The notes under the pieces were generated by a model. That model ran no database searches, had not been told where the DNA came from, and saw only the letters and a program-made list of their open reading frames with translations. Both the position numbers and the translations under genes were made by a program. From Pseudoalteromonas rhizosphaerae (lineage in GTDB: Bacteria; Pseudomonadota; Gammaproteobacteria; Enterobacterales; Alteromonadaceae), in contig NZ_CABVLM010000013.1 of the NCBI RefSeq assembly GCF_902498845.1, positions 1-64,000 of the forward strand: a stretch of DNA of 64,000 bases, given 5' to 3'. The number at the start of each line of letters is the position of its first letter. Within the stretch, counting starts at the first letter, position 1. Below are positions 26,401 through 35,680 of the stretch, one piece after another.

Positions 26401-26622
26401 GAAACCAGCTTACAAGCTAAAATTGTCATCCCAATGGCAGTATCACTGGCCTTTGGTGTGTTATTTGCCACGGTGATCACGCTGATCCTGATCCCATGTC
26501 AATATGTCGCACTAGAAGATGCTAAACGATTAATTCGTAAATGGCGTGGAAAAGAAGCGCTGGTAGATGGTGAATCAATTCATAGCAAAGTGAATACTAT
26601 AATAAACCGCTCACCTTTATAA
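23443..26622 (+). CDS. RND efflux pump, HAE-like
   Basis: A 1059-residue inner-membrane proton antiporter of the AcrB/Hae type, probably exporting drugs, dyes or lipophilic compounds. It has an N-terminal helix (NLLMIFILVGGILTAFSI), two large periplasmic loops and two sets of membrane helices. The proton-relay Asp pair is in TM4 (GIVVDDAIVVGE, D404-D405). The C-terminal copy shows GIIAVAGVVVNDSLVMVDF. It is translated directly after its adaptor gene. It ends at a strong terminator. Confidence 0.92.
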   Translation: MTIHSEKGLIAWFARNPVAANLLMIFILVGGILTAFSIRKQMFPQFENNWISVQAVYPGAAPQEVEEGITIKVEEALEGLEGIKRKITYSNRGYSQAWIEIEEKYDTKEVLDEVKMQVDAINTFPADMERPIVRHDKFEQEVMILALYGDMSNYQLKELGNNIKDELQALPQINLVEFNGGLDYEIGIEVSPDKLREYGLTFRDIANAVRAFSANMSAGQIRSENGYISMRVEKQAYRGDEFAKLPLILLPDGAQVYLGDVATINDGFAEGLQYSKYNGKNSLSFEVNASKDQDITKVAKVLKQYLNDKAGQLPAGVKLTPIVDLTYYLEGRLDMMIDNMVWGGLLVMVVLALFLPLRLAFWVMMGLPVSFLGAFLMMPMGFLDVTINLASLFAFILVLGIVVDDAIVVGESASAEIEKHGHSLDNVVRGVKRVAMPATFGVLTTIAAFLPQTLASGPGAAFSKAIGGVIILCLIFSLIESKLILPAHIAAMKHREPNPKNPLHRLRKVMDGGLKRFVDNYYTPFIGHCIHYRYTVIIGFICVLIVSAGMFAGGLVKFVANPKIPHDFPRISVEMNLASSEQATLETAQKIEQVIINVDKQLKEQYGTAMVRDLSVSLRGRTDASIMAVLIDPELRPIDTFALSALWREQMPPLPGVKTLTIQDSIMNGGRDDGDVSFRLEGKDAKQLKEVAAKLKEKLNTMEGVGDVNDSMQSATDEVQLDLKPLAYSMGLTLADVASQVSFSYYGLEAQRILRDGEEVKVMIRYPEEARNSISDIASARIITPSGAEVPLAEIADVKLVDGVNRIRRENSKRTVNVWAAVDTDQVEPFAIAEEIRDEYLPALLKNYPGVQSSVAGRIQEEMDSVAEQVRDFALSMMIIFALLAIPLRSYSQPLIIMSVIPFGVIGAMFGHMILGMTMSGLSIFGIIAVAGVVVNDSLVMVDFVNKARADGVAIKDAVMQAGARRFRAIMLTSITTFIGVLPIIMETSLQAKIVIPMAVSLAFGVLFATVITLILIPCQYVALEDAKRLIRKWRGKEALVDGESIHSKVNTIINRSPL

Positions 26623-26643
26623 AATTTGATATCCCAACCAACT

Positions 26644-26675
26644 AGCCCGAGCTGTATACAGTTCGGGCTTTTTTA
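26644..26675 (+). terminator. Terminator after the RND efflux operon
   Basis: Hairpin AGCCCGA...TCGGGCT followed by six T. Confidence 0.88.
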
Positions 26676-26810
26676 TTTGAATCAAAAAACGTTGAAGGAA
26701 TTATCTTTAAACGAAATCGTAGAAAATATAAATAAAAATGACTCTGTAAAAAACTGTCAATCCCTTTTGATGTTGAATTGACTGATTTTATTGCAGAGTG
26801 TGTTAGGTAA

Positions 26811-27749
26811 TTAATTTTCCAGAACACTAGGTTCAAGTATACCTTTATCAATTAGTTGGCTTATCATCGTACGTGCTTTTTCTCTGCATACATCACGCAA
26901 TAAACGCACTGCAGGCGTTATTGATTGGCGGCTTGGACAAATTAACCACAGCTCACCACAGGTATGCTGGTAATTATTCATCACTGTAACTACCCTATCG
27001 TTAAGTAGATCATCAGCAATATCTAATGCCGATTTTACGGCAAGCCCTTTGCCAGCAACACACCAGCGCCTGACTAAATCACCATCATTAGAGGCGCGCT
27101 TGCCTTGCATTTTTACTTTGTATTTTTTTTGCCCGTCGGTGAATTCCCACGCGTTATTGATAATATCTTGCAGTTGATAAAATAACCCTTGATGCTGTGC
27201 TAAATCATCTGGGTGCATAGGCGCACCATAGCGTTTTATATAGTCAGGTGAGGCGCATAACAAACGTGGAATATTACAAATTTTAAATCCGTAAACATTG
27301 GCATCAGTTGGCGAGCCATAACGCAGTGCTATATCCACCGAATCTCGGTAGAAATCCACGTTACTATCACTAATATGTGCGCGCAAGCTCACCTTCGGGT
27401 AACTATCCATAATTTCATCAATCCAAGGGATAACTAAATTACGGCCAAGATCAGAAGATAATGCAACCCTTAACTCACCTTCAATCTCATCATGTTCGCC
27501 TTTTAGGTTCTGCCGAGCTTGCTCAAGTATCGCTATTGCTTGCTCACACTGTGGGATATAGCGCTCCCCTGCGGCAGAAAGCCTTAGATGACGTGTTGTG
27601 CGCACAAATAGGTCTACACCTAATGTTGATTCTACCCGTTTGATAGCAGCACTGGCGGTTGCTGTACGCATATCAAGTTTTGCCGCTGCAAGGGTAATAC
27701 TTTTAAATTCAGCAACTTTCAAAATAAGTTTTAAATCGTCAATCTGCAT
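26811..27749 (-). CDS. LysR-family transcriptional regulator
   Basis: A DNA-binding regulator of about 312 residues. The N-terminal winged helix-turn-helix (LKLILKVAEFKSITLAAAKL...ASAAIKRVESTLGVDLFVR) is followed by a periplasmic-binding-protein-like effector domain (GELRVALSSDLGRNLVIPWI). The start at 27749 (MQIDDLK) agrees with family alignments; a start 10 codons earlier is possible and neither has a clear ribosome site. Divergent from the nitroreductase gene, 124 bases away, so it probably controls that gene and itself. Confidence 0.9.
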   Translation of the reverse strand: MQIDDLKLILKVAEFKSITLAAAKLDMRTATASAAIKRVESTLGVDLFVRTTRHLRLSAAGERYIPQCEQAIAILEQARQNLKGEHDEIEGELRVALSSDLGRNLVIPWIDEIMDSYPKVSLRAHISDSNVDFYRDSVDIALRYGSPTDANVYGFKICNIPRLLCASPDYIKRYGAPMHPDDLAQHQGLFYQLQDIINNAWEFTDGQKKYKVKMQGKRASNDGDLVRRWCVAGKGLAVKSALDIADDLLNDRVVTVMNNYQHTCGELWLICPSRQSITPAVRLLRDVCREKARTMISQLIDKGILEPSVLEN

Positions 27750-27873
27750 ATTATCTAAATATATTTGATAATGATTCAATAATTATGCTGTTTATCAAAA
27801 GTAATGCAAGCGCTATCATCTGCCTCATTCAAGGGCTTTTATTAAATAAAGCTATTCGCTACAGGAACCAATT

Positions 27874-28530
27874 ATGACACACCCGATTATTACCGACTTA
27901 GAAGCGCGTTACACAGCAAAAAAATATGATGCAACTAAACGTGTATCGGCAGAAGATTTAGCTGTGATCTATCAAGCTATGCGTTTATCTCCGTCATCAA
28001 TTAATTCGCAGCCATGGAAATTCATTGTTATTGAGTCTGAGCAAGCAAAACAACGTATGCATGATACTTTCGCTAACAAGTTTCAATTTAATCAGCCGCA
28101 TATTAAAACTGCATCACACATTATTTTGTTTGCTTACAACCCGAAATACACCAGAGAAGATTATGCAAAAGTGATTGACACTGATATCGCCAATGGCCGT
28201 ACGCCAGCAGAAAATCGCGAGCAAGCCTTTGGTGCATACGCATTTGTTGACTTAAATACTGACGCAGCTGGCAATAATGCCGCATGGACCAAAACACAAA
28301 CTTACCTTGCACTTGGAAATACTATGCATGCTGTTGCGCGCTTAGGTATTGATTCAACACCAATGGAAGGCGTAGATAGCGCGCTAATTAGTGAACTTTT
28401 TGCGGATGAGTTAGATGGTTATATTTGTGAAGTCGCACTTGTCATTGGTTATCACGAAACACAAACCGACTATAATGCTAAGCTTCCAAAATCACGTTTG
28501 AGTCAAGATCAAATTATTCAAGTGGTTTAA
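27874..28530 (+). CDS. NAD(P)H nitroreductase, NfsB-like
   Basis: A 218-residue FMN flavoenzyme of the oxygen-insensitive nitroreductase family, which reduces nitroaromatics, quinones and flavins. Visible landmarks are the early FMN-binding part (RYTAKKYD, then MRLSPSSINSQPWKFIVI) and, later, TKTQTYLALGNTMHAVARLGIDSTPMEGVD. An AGGAACC ribosome site precedes the ATG. The divergent LysR gene is the likely regulator. A short hairpin (28552-28570) follows without a T-run. Confidence 0.92.
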   Translation: MTHPIITDLEARYTAKKYDATKRVSAEDLAVIYQAMRLSPSSINSQPWKFIVIESEQAKQRMHDTFANKFQFNQPHIKTASHIILFAYNPKYTREDYAKVIDTDIANGRTPAENREQAFGAYAFVDLNTDAAGNNAAWTKTQTYLALGNTMHAVARLGIDSTPMEGVDSALISELFADELDGYICEVALVIGYHETQTDYNAKLPKSRLSQDQIIQVV

Positions 28531-28601
28531 GTTTTACATTACCGGTTAAGAAGAGCCTGTTACAGGCTCACTTAAACAAGCTTTTTGCATTATAGCCTCT
28601 G

Positions 28602-28886
28602 CTATGTGCTCTCTTTGGCAGCTCCACAAACAATTTTTTCTTCGCCAAGATGATATATATTATTTATTGCTACATAGGCGCCAGATACAACGCCTGTAAT
28701 AGGGACTAATAATATCCCACTAATTGAATAGTAGGTATTGGTATCCTCAAAGCCATTAATTATTTTTAATGTCTTACGGTCAGAAGATATTTCACATTTA
28801 TTGACTGCTGACATGTCCTTAGTTGGTACAACGATACAGCCTGATAACATCGTCAAAGTAAAACATATAGTCGTAACTAATTTCAT
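28602..28886 (-). CDS. Small lipoprotein of unknown function
   Basis: A 94-residue protein with a lipoprotein signal peptide (MKLVTTICFTLTMLSGC, Cys 17). The mature part has a central hydrophobic Gly/Val segment (SGILLVPITGVVSGAYVAIN) and two more cysteines. I do not recognise a family. It is alone, convergent with the nitroreductase gene. Confidence 0.7.
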   Translation of the reverse strand: MKLVTTICFTLTMLSGCIVVPTKDMSAVNKCEISSDRKTLKIINGFEDTNTYYSISGILLVPITGVVSGAYVAINNIYHLGEEKIVCGAAKEST

Positions 28887-29733
28887 CTTGTAACATCCTC
28901 GTTTTTAATTGTCATATAGAAACCATAAAAATTGATATTTATAGATTGTTGGGTAACTATCTTATAAATACTTTTACTAAACAAAGTATGCGCTCCACGC
29001 AACCTGTTAGTTAGTAAATAATGGTAAAAAATTTTTATCTAAGAAAACCGCTTTTACAGGCTTGCCTCCATAACTCCCCGCAAACCTTGCCCATATAAAT
29101 CAAGCTTATAGGTTCACTTTTCACTAATGCACATGCACATCAGACACAATACTATGCACCGTTTTATATTCAGGGAACTTCCCTAAAATTTTCTTGCAAT
29201 AACAATAGTATAGATAGCCAACTGACTTTAGCAGTAATTTTGTTAAAGAAATCAAATAAAAACCAATAAAGAAACTATTAATTTAACAAAGACAATGAAT
29301 TGCAATCAAATTGTAAGCATTAATGTGTTTAAAAAAGCAACTTATTCAGTTAATTATTATATTTAATTCAGGTATAGAAACAACGTCAAACCATAGTATA
29401 TAATAGTATAATTAAAATTAATTTTGATAAAATCAAATTTAGATGTCTTAAACATGGCTGTTACAACTCATATTAATTATTTTTATATGGAGCCTAAAAC
29501 CCGTAAAATCTAATTACAAAGCATTAAAAAAGTATTTTTGTACAATGTTACTTTTTAGGCTAATTAAAGAGTTTTAAATAGAGCAATGACAACCACATTA
29601 CTAGATCACACTCATTTAAAAGTATCATTGAATGATATCTAGAAATGATCGTTATCAGTAAACAAATCCATCCAGTTATTGCAGCATGCTATTAAATACT
29701 GCAACAAATAAAAAACATTTATATAGGTAAACA
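28887..29733. other. Long AT-rich non-coding stretch
   Basis: No gene, RNA or repeat that I can support lies in these 847 bases. The composition is markedly AT-rich, with short A/T runs and promoter-like TATAAT-type words that are expected by chance here. It may hold the promoter of the chemotaxis receptor gene at its right end. Confidence 0.5.
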
Positions 29734-31356
29734 ATGATCAGAAATATAAAAATAGGCATGCGCTCAGCCTTGGCATTTGGGGTTTTGGGTTTGATTACTC
29801 TGATTCTGGGGGTATTTTCCATTATGCAATTATCACAATTGAACTCTATATCAGATGTCATTAGCCTGCATCGAATTCCTGCACTCACAACAGCGGTTGA
29901 GTTAGAACGATATTCACTGCATACACAGCTATTGATTACTGAAATTTCTGACGCTAAAACTCAACAAGAACGAAATGATATACAACGACAATTAGACAAA
30001 GAAGAACGTGACTATAAAAGTGCAGAAAAACGCATGGCAGCTTTAGTTCGTTCAGATGAGGCGCGTAGACAACTCGATAACGTTATAAATTTGCATGATG
30101 AATTTACTGCAACATTTACTAAGTTGTTTCGACTTTATGAGCAACAAAATGAAGAGGAAGCGTTAACTTTTCGACGTAAAAAAGTTATGCCCGCTGCTGA
30201 GCTGTTAATATCTGAATTAGAGAAATTATCTCAATATCAAATTCTTCGAGCTAATCAGATAAATGATGAAGCAACGCAAACATACCTTAATTCAAAAGCA
30301 GCACTTATTAGTGGCATTGTGATTACTTTAGTGTTGCTCAGTGTTATTGCTTTCTTTTACAGCCGCAGCTTAACACTCCCGTTACGTTATGCTGTTGCAG
30401 TTGCAAGACGCGTGGCTAAAGGCGATTTAACTGAAAGAATTAATGATTCTCACAGCGATGAAGCGGGTGAAATGCTTCAAGCATTAGCTGACATGCAAAA
30501 TCAATTACGCGAAACACTTTCACAAATTGGTGGTTCGTCTCAGCAACTGGCTACAACCTCTGAACAGTTAACGGTTGTAACTAACCAGTCTACACAAATT
30601 GCAACCCAACAAAGAGATCAGCTAGAGCAGGCAGCTACGGCGGTTAATGAACTAACAGCAGCCATTGAAGAGGTTGCGCGTAGTGCAAACTCTACGAGTG
30701 ATAATGCTGAGGTTGCGGATGAAAAAGCACAGTTAGGTCAGGCTAAAATAAACGAAACCATCAAAACAATAGGTTCATTGGTTTCAGAGATCCAAAACTC
30801 AGCAGCTGGTATTACCACCTTAGCCGCAAATATAAAAAATATAGAGTCAGTACTTGATGTGATTAGAGCGATAGCAGATCAAACGAATCTGTTAGCATTA
30901 AATGCCGCTATCGAAGCTGCACGCGCTGGAGAGAGTGGTCGCGGTTTTGCTGTCGTAGCTGATGAAGTAAGAGCTCTTGCTCATCGAACACAAGAATCTA
31001 CTAAAGAAATTGAGCAAATGATTCAGACTGTTCAGTCAGAGACAAGCCAAGCTGTTGTGAATATGAATAACAGTAATCAACTAGCTGAAGGTACGCTGCT
31101 GATAGCAAATGATGCAGGAGCGGCATTTAGCGAAATAACCGGTTTGATAAGTCAAATTAGTAATCAAAATATAACTGTTGCTAGCGCTGCTGAAGAGCAA
31201 ACAACCGTTGCAAGGGAAGTAGATAAAAATTTAGTTTATATTCGCGACTTATCAATTCAAAGCTCTGATGGTTCGGAGCAAACGAATGCTTCTAGTACTG
31301 AGCTTGCAAAATTAGCAGAGCAACTCAATAACCTTGTATTACGATTTACTATTTAA
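29734..31356 (+). CDS. Methyl-accepting chemotaxis protein
   Basis: A 540-residue chemoreceptor. Membrane helix 1 is at about 13-33. A helical periplasmic sensor of the four-helix-bundle type follows (about 35-185), then membrane helix 2 (about 188-210), a HAMP linker (SLTLPLRYAVAVARRVAKGDLTERI) and a long cytoplasmic coiled coil. The signalling tip is the highly conserved IADQTNLLALNAAIEAARAGE. It relays ligand binding to CheA/CheW. The ligand is not predictable. No che genes are nearby. Confidence 0.93.
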   Translation: MIRNIKIGMRSALAFGVLGLITLILGVFSIMQLSQLNSISDVISLHRIPALTTAVELERYSLHTQLLITEISDAKTQQERNDIQRQLDKEERDYKSAEKRMAALVRSDEARRQLDNVINLHDEFTATFTKLFRLYEQQNEEEALTFRRKKVMPAAELLISELEKLSQYQILRANQINDEATQTYLNSKAALISGIVITLVLLSVIAFFYSRSLTLPLRYAVAVARRVAKGDLTERINDSHSDEAGEMLQALADMQNQLRETLSQIGGSSQQLATTSEQLTVVTNQSTQIATQQRDQLEQAATAVNELTAAIEEVARSANSTSDNAEVADEKAQLGQAKINETIKTIGSLVSEIQNSAAGITTLAANIKNIESVLDVIRAIADQTNLLALNAAIEAARAGESGRGFAVVADEVRALAHRTQESTKEIEQMIQTVQSETSQAVVNMNNSNQLAEGTLLIANDAGAAFSEITGLISQISNQNITVASAAEEQTTVAREVDKNLVYIRDLSIQSSDGSEQTNASSTELAKLAEQLNNLVLRFTI

Positions 31357-31390
31357 CTAATCAAATGTAAGAATTTACGAATTTATTATT

Positions 31391-31442
31391 TTATTACAAC
31401 ACACAATATCAAGCATGAGTTTGCTATTGTGTGTTGTAATAA
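31391..31442. repeat. Perfect 18-bp inverted repeat
   Basis: TTATTACAACACACAATA and its exact reverse complement are separated by 16 bases, 35 bases after the chemoreceptor gene. A stem this long without a T-run may act as a transcript 3' end or stabiliser. Confidence 0.7.
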
Positions 31443-31687
31443 AGTACATACCTACTCAATTAATCTGCTAAAACTACCCTGCTCTTCATAAATAAAAATA
31501 AAACCATACCAACAAAAGTATTATTGAATTCTCGCCTAAACAACGCATTAACTTATCTATGTCGCAAACAAGGTTACCCACACTTTCTTACAACTTAAAA
31601 CAACAACACACGAAGCCCACACATATTTTTTCAATTTTGACCGCTATGATAATAACTTATCGACATGAACATAAATGGAATCATCTC

Positions 31688-32152
31688 ATGAAAAAAAGCT
31701 TACTCATCTTTTTATTACTTTCCGGCTGTGCATCACAAGGCATTGACCGTAATGATCAAAATCAAATGATTAAACGCTATTACGCTACTGTAGGGTCAAT
31801 GCAGCAAGTAACGCTATCATCTGAGGTAGGTACAGGCATCGCAGCAGGCGCAGGCTTCGGCTTCGTTGACAACCTAGATGGTAATACTGAAGAAATGGTA
31901 GGCGGCGCAATTATTGGCGGCCTCGTCGGGGGCTTATTTACTGCCCTGTTTGAAGGCGGAAATACCGCATACCAGTACAACTTATACGCAGCTAACGAAG
32001 GTGACTTTACTGTTATTCAAAAGCACAAACTAGAAAAAAATACGCAATGTGTAGTAGTAAATGCTGGAAGTAAAGTAACTCTAGAGCCTGTAGATAACGC
32101 ATATTGCGAACCGAACCTAAGCACGAATGAAAAAGCTAGCATTGCTAAATAG
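31688..32152 (+). CDS. Glycine-zipper lipoprotein
   Basis: A 154-residue envelope lipoprotein. The lipobox LLSGC follows a short hydrophobic signal starting at the ATG at 31688; the open frame upstream is not signal-like. The centre has a Gly-zipper hairpin (GTGIAAGAGFGF, then GGAIIGGLVGGLFTALFEGG) like SlyB/OmpA-associated lipoproteins, which insert in membranes. No specific function known. Confidence 0.75.
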   Translation: MKKSLLIFLLLSGCASQGIDRNDQNQMIKRYYATVGSMQQVTLSSEVGTGIAAGAGFGFVDNLDGNTEEMVGGAIIGGLVGGLFTALFEGGNTAYQYNLYAANEGDFTVIQKHKLEKNTQCVVVNAGSKVTLEPVDNAYCEPNLSTNEKASIAK

Positions 32153-32259
32153 CACTTTAGCAATGGCATAGTAAAGTTGCTAGATCTACACTAATAACTT
32201 TTTCGAACAATATTAAATTATAGCAATATTGTGACCTCTTTTTAACTATTTTGTATTTA

Positions 32260-32292
32260 GTTATAAAAAGAGGCTGCTCGAAGCAACAGCCT
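32260..32292 (-). terminator. Terminator of the metal-efflux operon
   Basis: On the minus strand: AGGCTG-loop-CAGCCT followed by CTTTTTATAA. A second inverted repeat (arms CCTCTTTTTA/AAAAAGAGG, 32235-32273) overlaps it. Confidence 0.65.
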
Positions 32293-32307
32293 ATAATTCT
32301 AACTACA

Positions 32308-32613
32308 CTACCGAAGGTGCCCGCTTTCAACAATAGGCGTAACCCAATATTTTAATGGGGTATATTGGCACACAGGGCTTAATGCCGTTTTAATTGTTTG
32401 CAGCTGCGCTAATAATATATGCACCTCAAACTGATAAAAACTGCGATGCCCTTCTACTTGCTCGGCAATATCAAATTCACTGTGCTCTTTACTGTAGCCT
32501 TCAATGTTTTTTAAGTTAAAGCCGGTAATGCAGTCTATGCCAATTAATATATCAACCACTTCATCTTTTATGTTTGTGGGTACATTTAAGGTAAAAAGTA
32601 ACTGTTCAGCCAT
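32308..32613 (-). CDS. DUF3240-family protein of a metal-efflux operon
   Basis: A 101-residue soluble protein with the DUF3240 pattern: a start AEQLLFTLNVP, then IKDEVVDILIGID and FQFEVHILLAQ-like strands, related in fold to PII/CutA-type ferredoxin-like domains. Genes of this family commonly accompany CzcA-type pumps, where a regulatory or metal-sensing role has been guessed. The ATG at 32613 overlaps the end of the pump gene by 8 bases, so it is the last gene of the operon. Confidence 0.8.
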   Translation of the reverse strand: MAEQLLFTLNVPTNIKDEVVDILIGIDCITGFNLKNIEGYSKEHSEFDIAEQVEGHRSFYQFEVHILLAQLQTIKTALSPVCQYTPLKYWVTPIVESGHLR

Positions 32614-35600
32614 GTTTTTTCTCCAACCAACCATAAAAGATAGGTAATAAATAAAGTGTTGTAATTGTTGAGGTAATTAACCCGCCAATAACCACAATCG
32701 CCAATGGCTTTTGAATCTCAGCGCCAGGGCCGGTGGCAAATACCAGTGGCAGTAAACCAAACATTGCGGTTGTGGCTGTCATTAACACTGGGCGAAGGCG
32801 TCTGCTTGCGCCATCTAAAATGCGCTGAGTTACATTGGCAGAAAACATTTTCATTTGCTCAAAGTAGCTGATCATCACAATACCATTGAGTACCGCTACG
32901 CCAAGTAAAGCAACAAAACCAACCGATGCAGGCACCGAGAGGTATTCATTACTAATAAATAGGGCAATCACTCCCCCCATTAACGCAAACGGAATATTAG
33001 CAATTATCAGCGTTGATTTAGATAACGATTTAAACGTGGTAAATAAAATAATGAAAATCAGTATTAATGCCACCGGAATAAGCACCAGCAAGTTTTGTGT
33101 TGCACGTTGCTGGCTTTCAAATTCGCCACCAAACGACAAGGTATAACCACTGGGTAATTTTATGCTGCTATTAATTTTAGCTTCCAGTTCATTTACATAA
33201 CTAACCACATCCCGGTTATCCACATTTACGCTTACAGAAGCAAAGCGCTTTGCTTTTTCTCGCTCTATTAACAATGGCCCCGTTTTAAAGCTAATATTAG
33301 CCACCTCTTCAAGTGGTAGTAGGCTGTTGTCGGGCATTAAAATTAGCTTTTGCTTTAATGCGCTCATTGACGATAACTCAAAGTGTGCTGCGCTTTCGCC
33401 TTTTTGTGCATTAAACACAATTGGGATCACGCGGTTTCCTTCTTGCAGTGCCGATACCTGTAGGCCTTCTAATTGCGACTTTAAATAATCGCTTAATCCT
33501 TCGGTGGTTAAACCAAACTGACTGGCAACCTCAGGAATAAGTTTAATATTTACGTATTTACCCCCTTCAATAAGCGCCATTTGCACATCACTTGCGCCGT
33601 CAATATTAGTGGCAAGTGCAGTGACTTTTTCAGCTAATGAGGCAAGTGTCGCAATGTCATTACCAAATACTTTAATCGAAATATCACCGGTGCCACCGGT
33701 GAGCATTTCTGATACCCGCATTTGTATTGGCTGAGTAAAGCCAATATTTACCCCTGGAAATTGCGCAAGAGTTTGTCGAACATCCTCGATTAGCAGCGCT
33801 TTGGAGTCAAAACGCCATGTATCTTTTGGCGCTAATTCCATAAACACATCGGTTTCGTTTAACCCCATAGGATCAAGCCCGAGTTCATCGGAGCCGGTAC
33901 GGGCAACAATTTGTACGATTTCTGGGGTGTTTTTTAACAGTGTGGCTTCAATTTGTTTATCGATATCCAGCGAGGCTTGCAAGGAAATACTCGGCGATTT
34001 TTCCAGTTGTACAATAATGTCGCCTTCATCTAAAACGGGCATAAAGCTTTTGCCAAGCCCCTGAAATAACACCCCACTGAGCACTAAAACAGCGACCGAT
34101 ATAACACTTATTGCCACCGGCTTTTTAATTGCTTGGGCAAGTGTTTTAGTATAAAAACCTTGTAATAGCGTGACCATTTTAGGCTGGGTTACGGGTTCAT
34201 TTTTTAATAACAACGAGGCTAAAATTGGAATAACCGTTAACGACAACAACAGCGCACTTAGCATGGCAAACACGATAGTTAACGCCACTGGGGTAAATAA
34301 CTTACCTTCTAACCCTGTAAGCATTAATAGCGGTGAAAACACGATAATTATAATAATTGTGCCTGAGAACACTGGCGTCGCGACCTCTTTACATGCGCGA
34401 TAAATAACATGCAGCCGAGGGAGGTGCTGATTGTTAGCCAACCGATTCACTATGTTTTCAACAATAACTACCGATGAGTCCACCAGCATACCAATAGCAA
34501 TCACTAAGCCGCCTAAACTCATTAAATTAGCCGATAAATCAAACTGCTTCATCATTATAAATGTCAGCAATGCCGACATAGGTAAAGACAAAGACACCAC
34601 CAATGAAGAGCGAATATCGCCTAAAAACAAGGCAAGTAGCACTATCACTAAAATAATCGCTTGGCCTAATGCGCTGGTAATGGTGCTAATTGCGGTATTT
34701 ATTAAGTTAGAGCGGTCGTAAAACACATTAATTTTTGTGCCTTGCGGTAATGAAGCTTCAATGGTGCGAAGTTTATCTTTTACATCTGCAACAACTTGCG
34801 CTGTATTACTATTTTTAAGCGCAATTATAAGCCCTTGTACCGCCTCTTCACTGTTTTTAGTAACTGCGCCATAACGGGTTAAACTGCCAACGTGTACCGT
34901 GGCAATATCACTTAACCTAATAACCTTATTTTGAGTGGACTTAATCACGGTATTTTCAATGGCGGTTATATCGGTGTATTTGCCCTCAGTGCGCAAAATT
35001 AAGGTGTCGTTGCCTTTTTCTAAGCGCCCTATGCCACCGTTTTGATTCGTTTGCGTGATTGCCAACTTCATTTCATCAAAGCTGACTTGATGCTGTTGCA
35101 TCAATAAAGTATTGGGAAGTATTTCATAGGTTTTTGAAAAGCCGCCAAGGCTATTTACATCAGCAACGCCGGTTACAGTGCGCAATAATGGACGAATTTG
35201 CCAATCTAAAAGCTCTCTTTTTTCAATCAGCGATAAGTGAGTACTTTCTATGGTAAACATGAACACCTCGCTCAAAGGCGTGCTCATTGGCGCCATGCCG
35301 CCACTAATATTACTGGGCAAGGTGGGTAAAATATTTAATAAACGCTCATTCACTTGCTGACGCGCCCAATAAATGTCGGTGCCCTCTTCAAAGTCAATGG
35401 TAATATCGGTAATAGAATACTTAGTGGTAGAGCGCAGCATTTGCTGTGACGGAATACCCAGTAATTCGGTTTCAATCACTCGTGTTACTTGCGATTCTAT
35501 TTCAAGGGCGTTCATGCCGGGTAATTTGTACACTATTTTAACTTGGGTGGGCGATATTTCTGGAAAAGCATCTACTGGAATACTTAACCAAGATTTAGCA

Positions 35601-35680
35601 CCAATGGCCATAGCAACAATAACAAAAATACTAACAAACAAACGCTGAGTAAGTGAAAACTTAATAAGCTGGTTTAACAT
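32606..35680 (-). CDS. CzcA/CusA-type RND heavy-metal efflux pump
   Basis: A 1024-residue inner-membrane pump of the heavy-metal (HME) RND group. The N-terminus (IPVDAFPEISPTQVKI) and the two-repeat helix plan match CzcA/CusA. TM4 reads IAIGMLVDSSVVIVEN (D401). It lacks the D-F-G start of CzcA (DFGxxxDGA) and is closer to CusA-like or unassigned HME members, so I do not name the metal. The downstream DUF3240 gene and upstream adaptor gene complete the operon. No outer-membrane channel gene is present. Confidence 0.88.
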   Translation of the reverse strand: MLNQLIKFSLTQRLFVSIFVIVAMAIGAKSWLSIPVDAFPEISPTQVKIVYKLPGMNALEIESQVTRVIETELLGIPSQQMLRSTTKYSITDITIDFEEGTDIYWARQQVNERLLNILPTLPSNISGGMAPMSTPLSEVFMFTIESTHLSLIEKRELLDWQIRPLLRTVTGVADVNSLGGFSKTYEILPNTLLMQQHQVSFDEMKLAITQTNQNGGIGRLEKGNDTLILRTEGKYTDITAIENTVIKSTQNKVIRLSDIATVHVGSLTRYGAVTKNSEEAVQGLIIALKNSNTAQVVADVKDKLRTIEASLPQGTKINVFYDRSNLINTAISTITSALGQAIILVIVLLALFLGDIRSSLVVSLSLPMSALLTFIMMKQFDLSANLMSLGGLVIAIGMLVDSSVVIVENIVNRLANNQHLPRLHVIYRACKEVATPVFSGTIIIIIVFSPLLMLTGLEGKLFTPVALTIVFAMLSALLLSLTVIPILASLLLKNEPVTQPKMVTLLQGFYTKTLAQAIKKPVAISVISVAVLVLSGVLFQGLGKSFMPVLDEGDIIVQLEKSPSISLQASLDIDKQIEATLLKNTPEIVQIVARTGSDELGLDPMGLNETDVFMELAPKDTWRFDSKALLIEDVRQTLAQFPGVNIGFTQPIQMRVSEMLTGGTGDISIKVFGNDIATLASLAEKVTALATNIDGASDVQMALIEGGKYVNIKLIPEVASQFGLTTEGLSDYLKSQLEGLQVSALQEGNRVIPIVFNAQKGESAAHFELSSMSALKQKLILMPDNSLLPLEEVANISFKTGPLLIEREKAKRFASVSVNVDNRDVVSYVNELEAKINSSIKLPSGYTLSFGGEFESQQRATQNLLVLIPVALILIFIILFTTFKSLSKSTLIIANIPFALMGGVIALFISNEYLSVPASVGFVALLGVAVLNGIVMISYFEQMKMFSANVTQRILDGASRRLRPVLMTATTAMFGLLPLVFATGPGAEIQKPLAIVVIGGLITSTITTLYLLPIFYGWLEKKHG

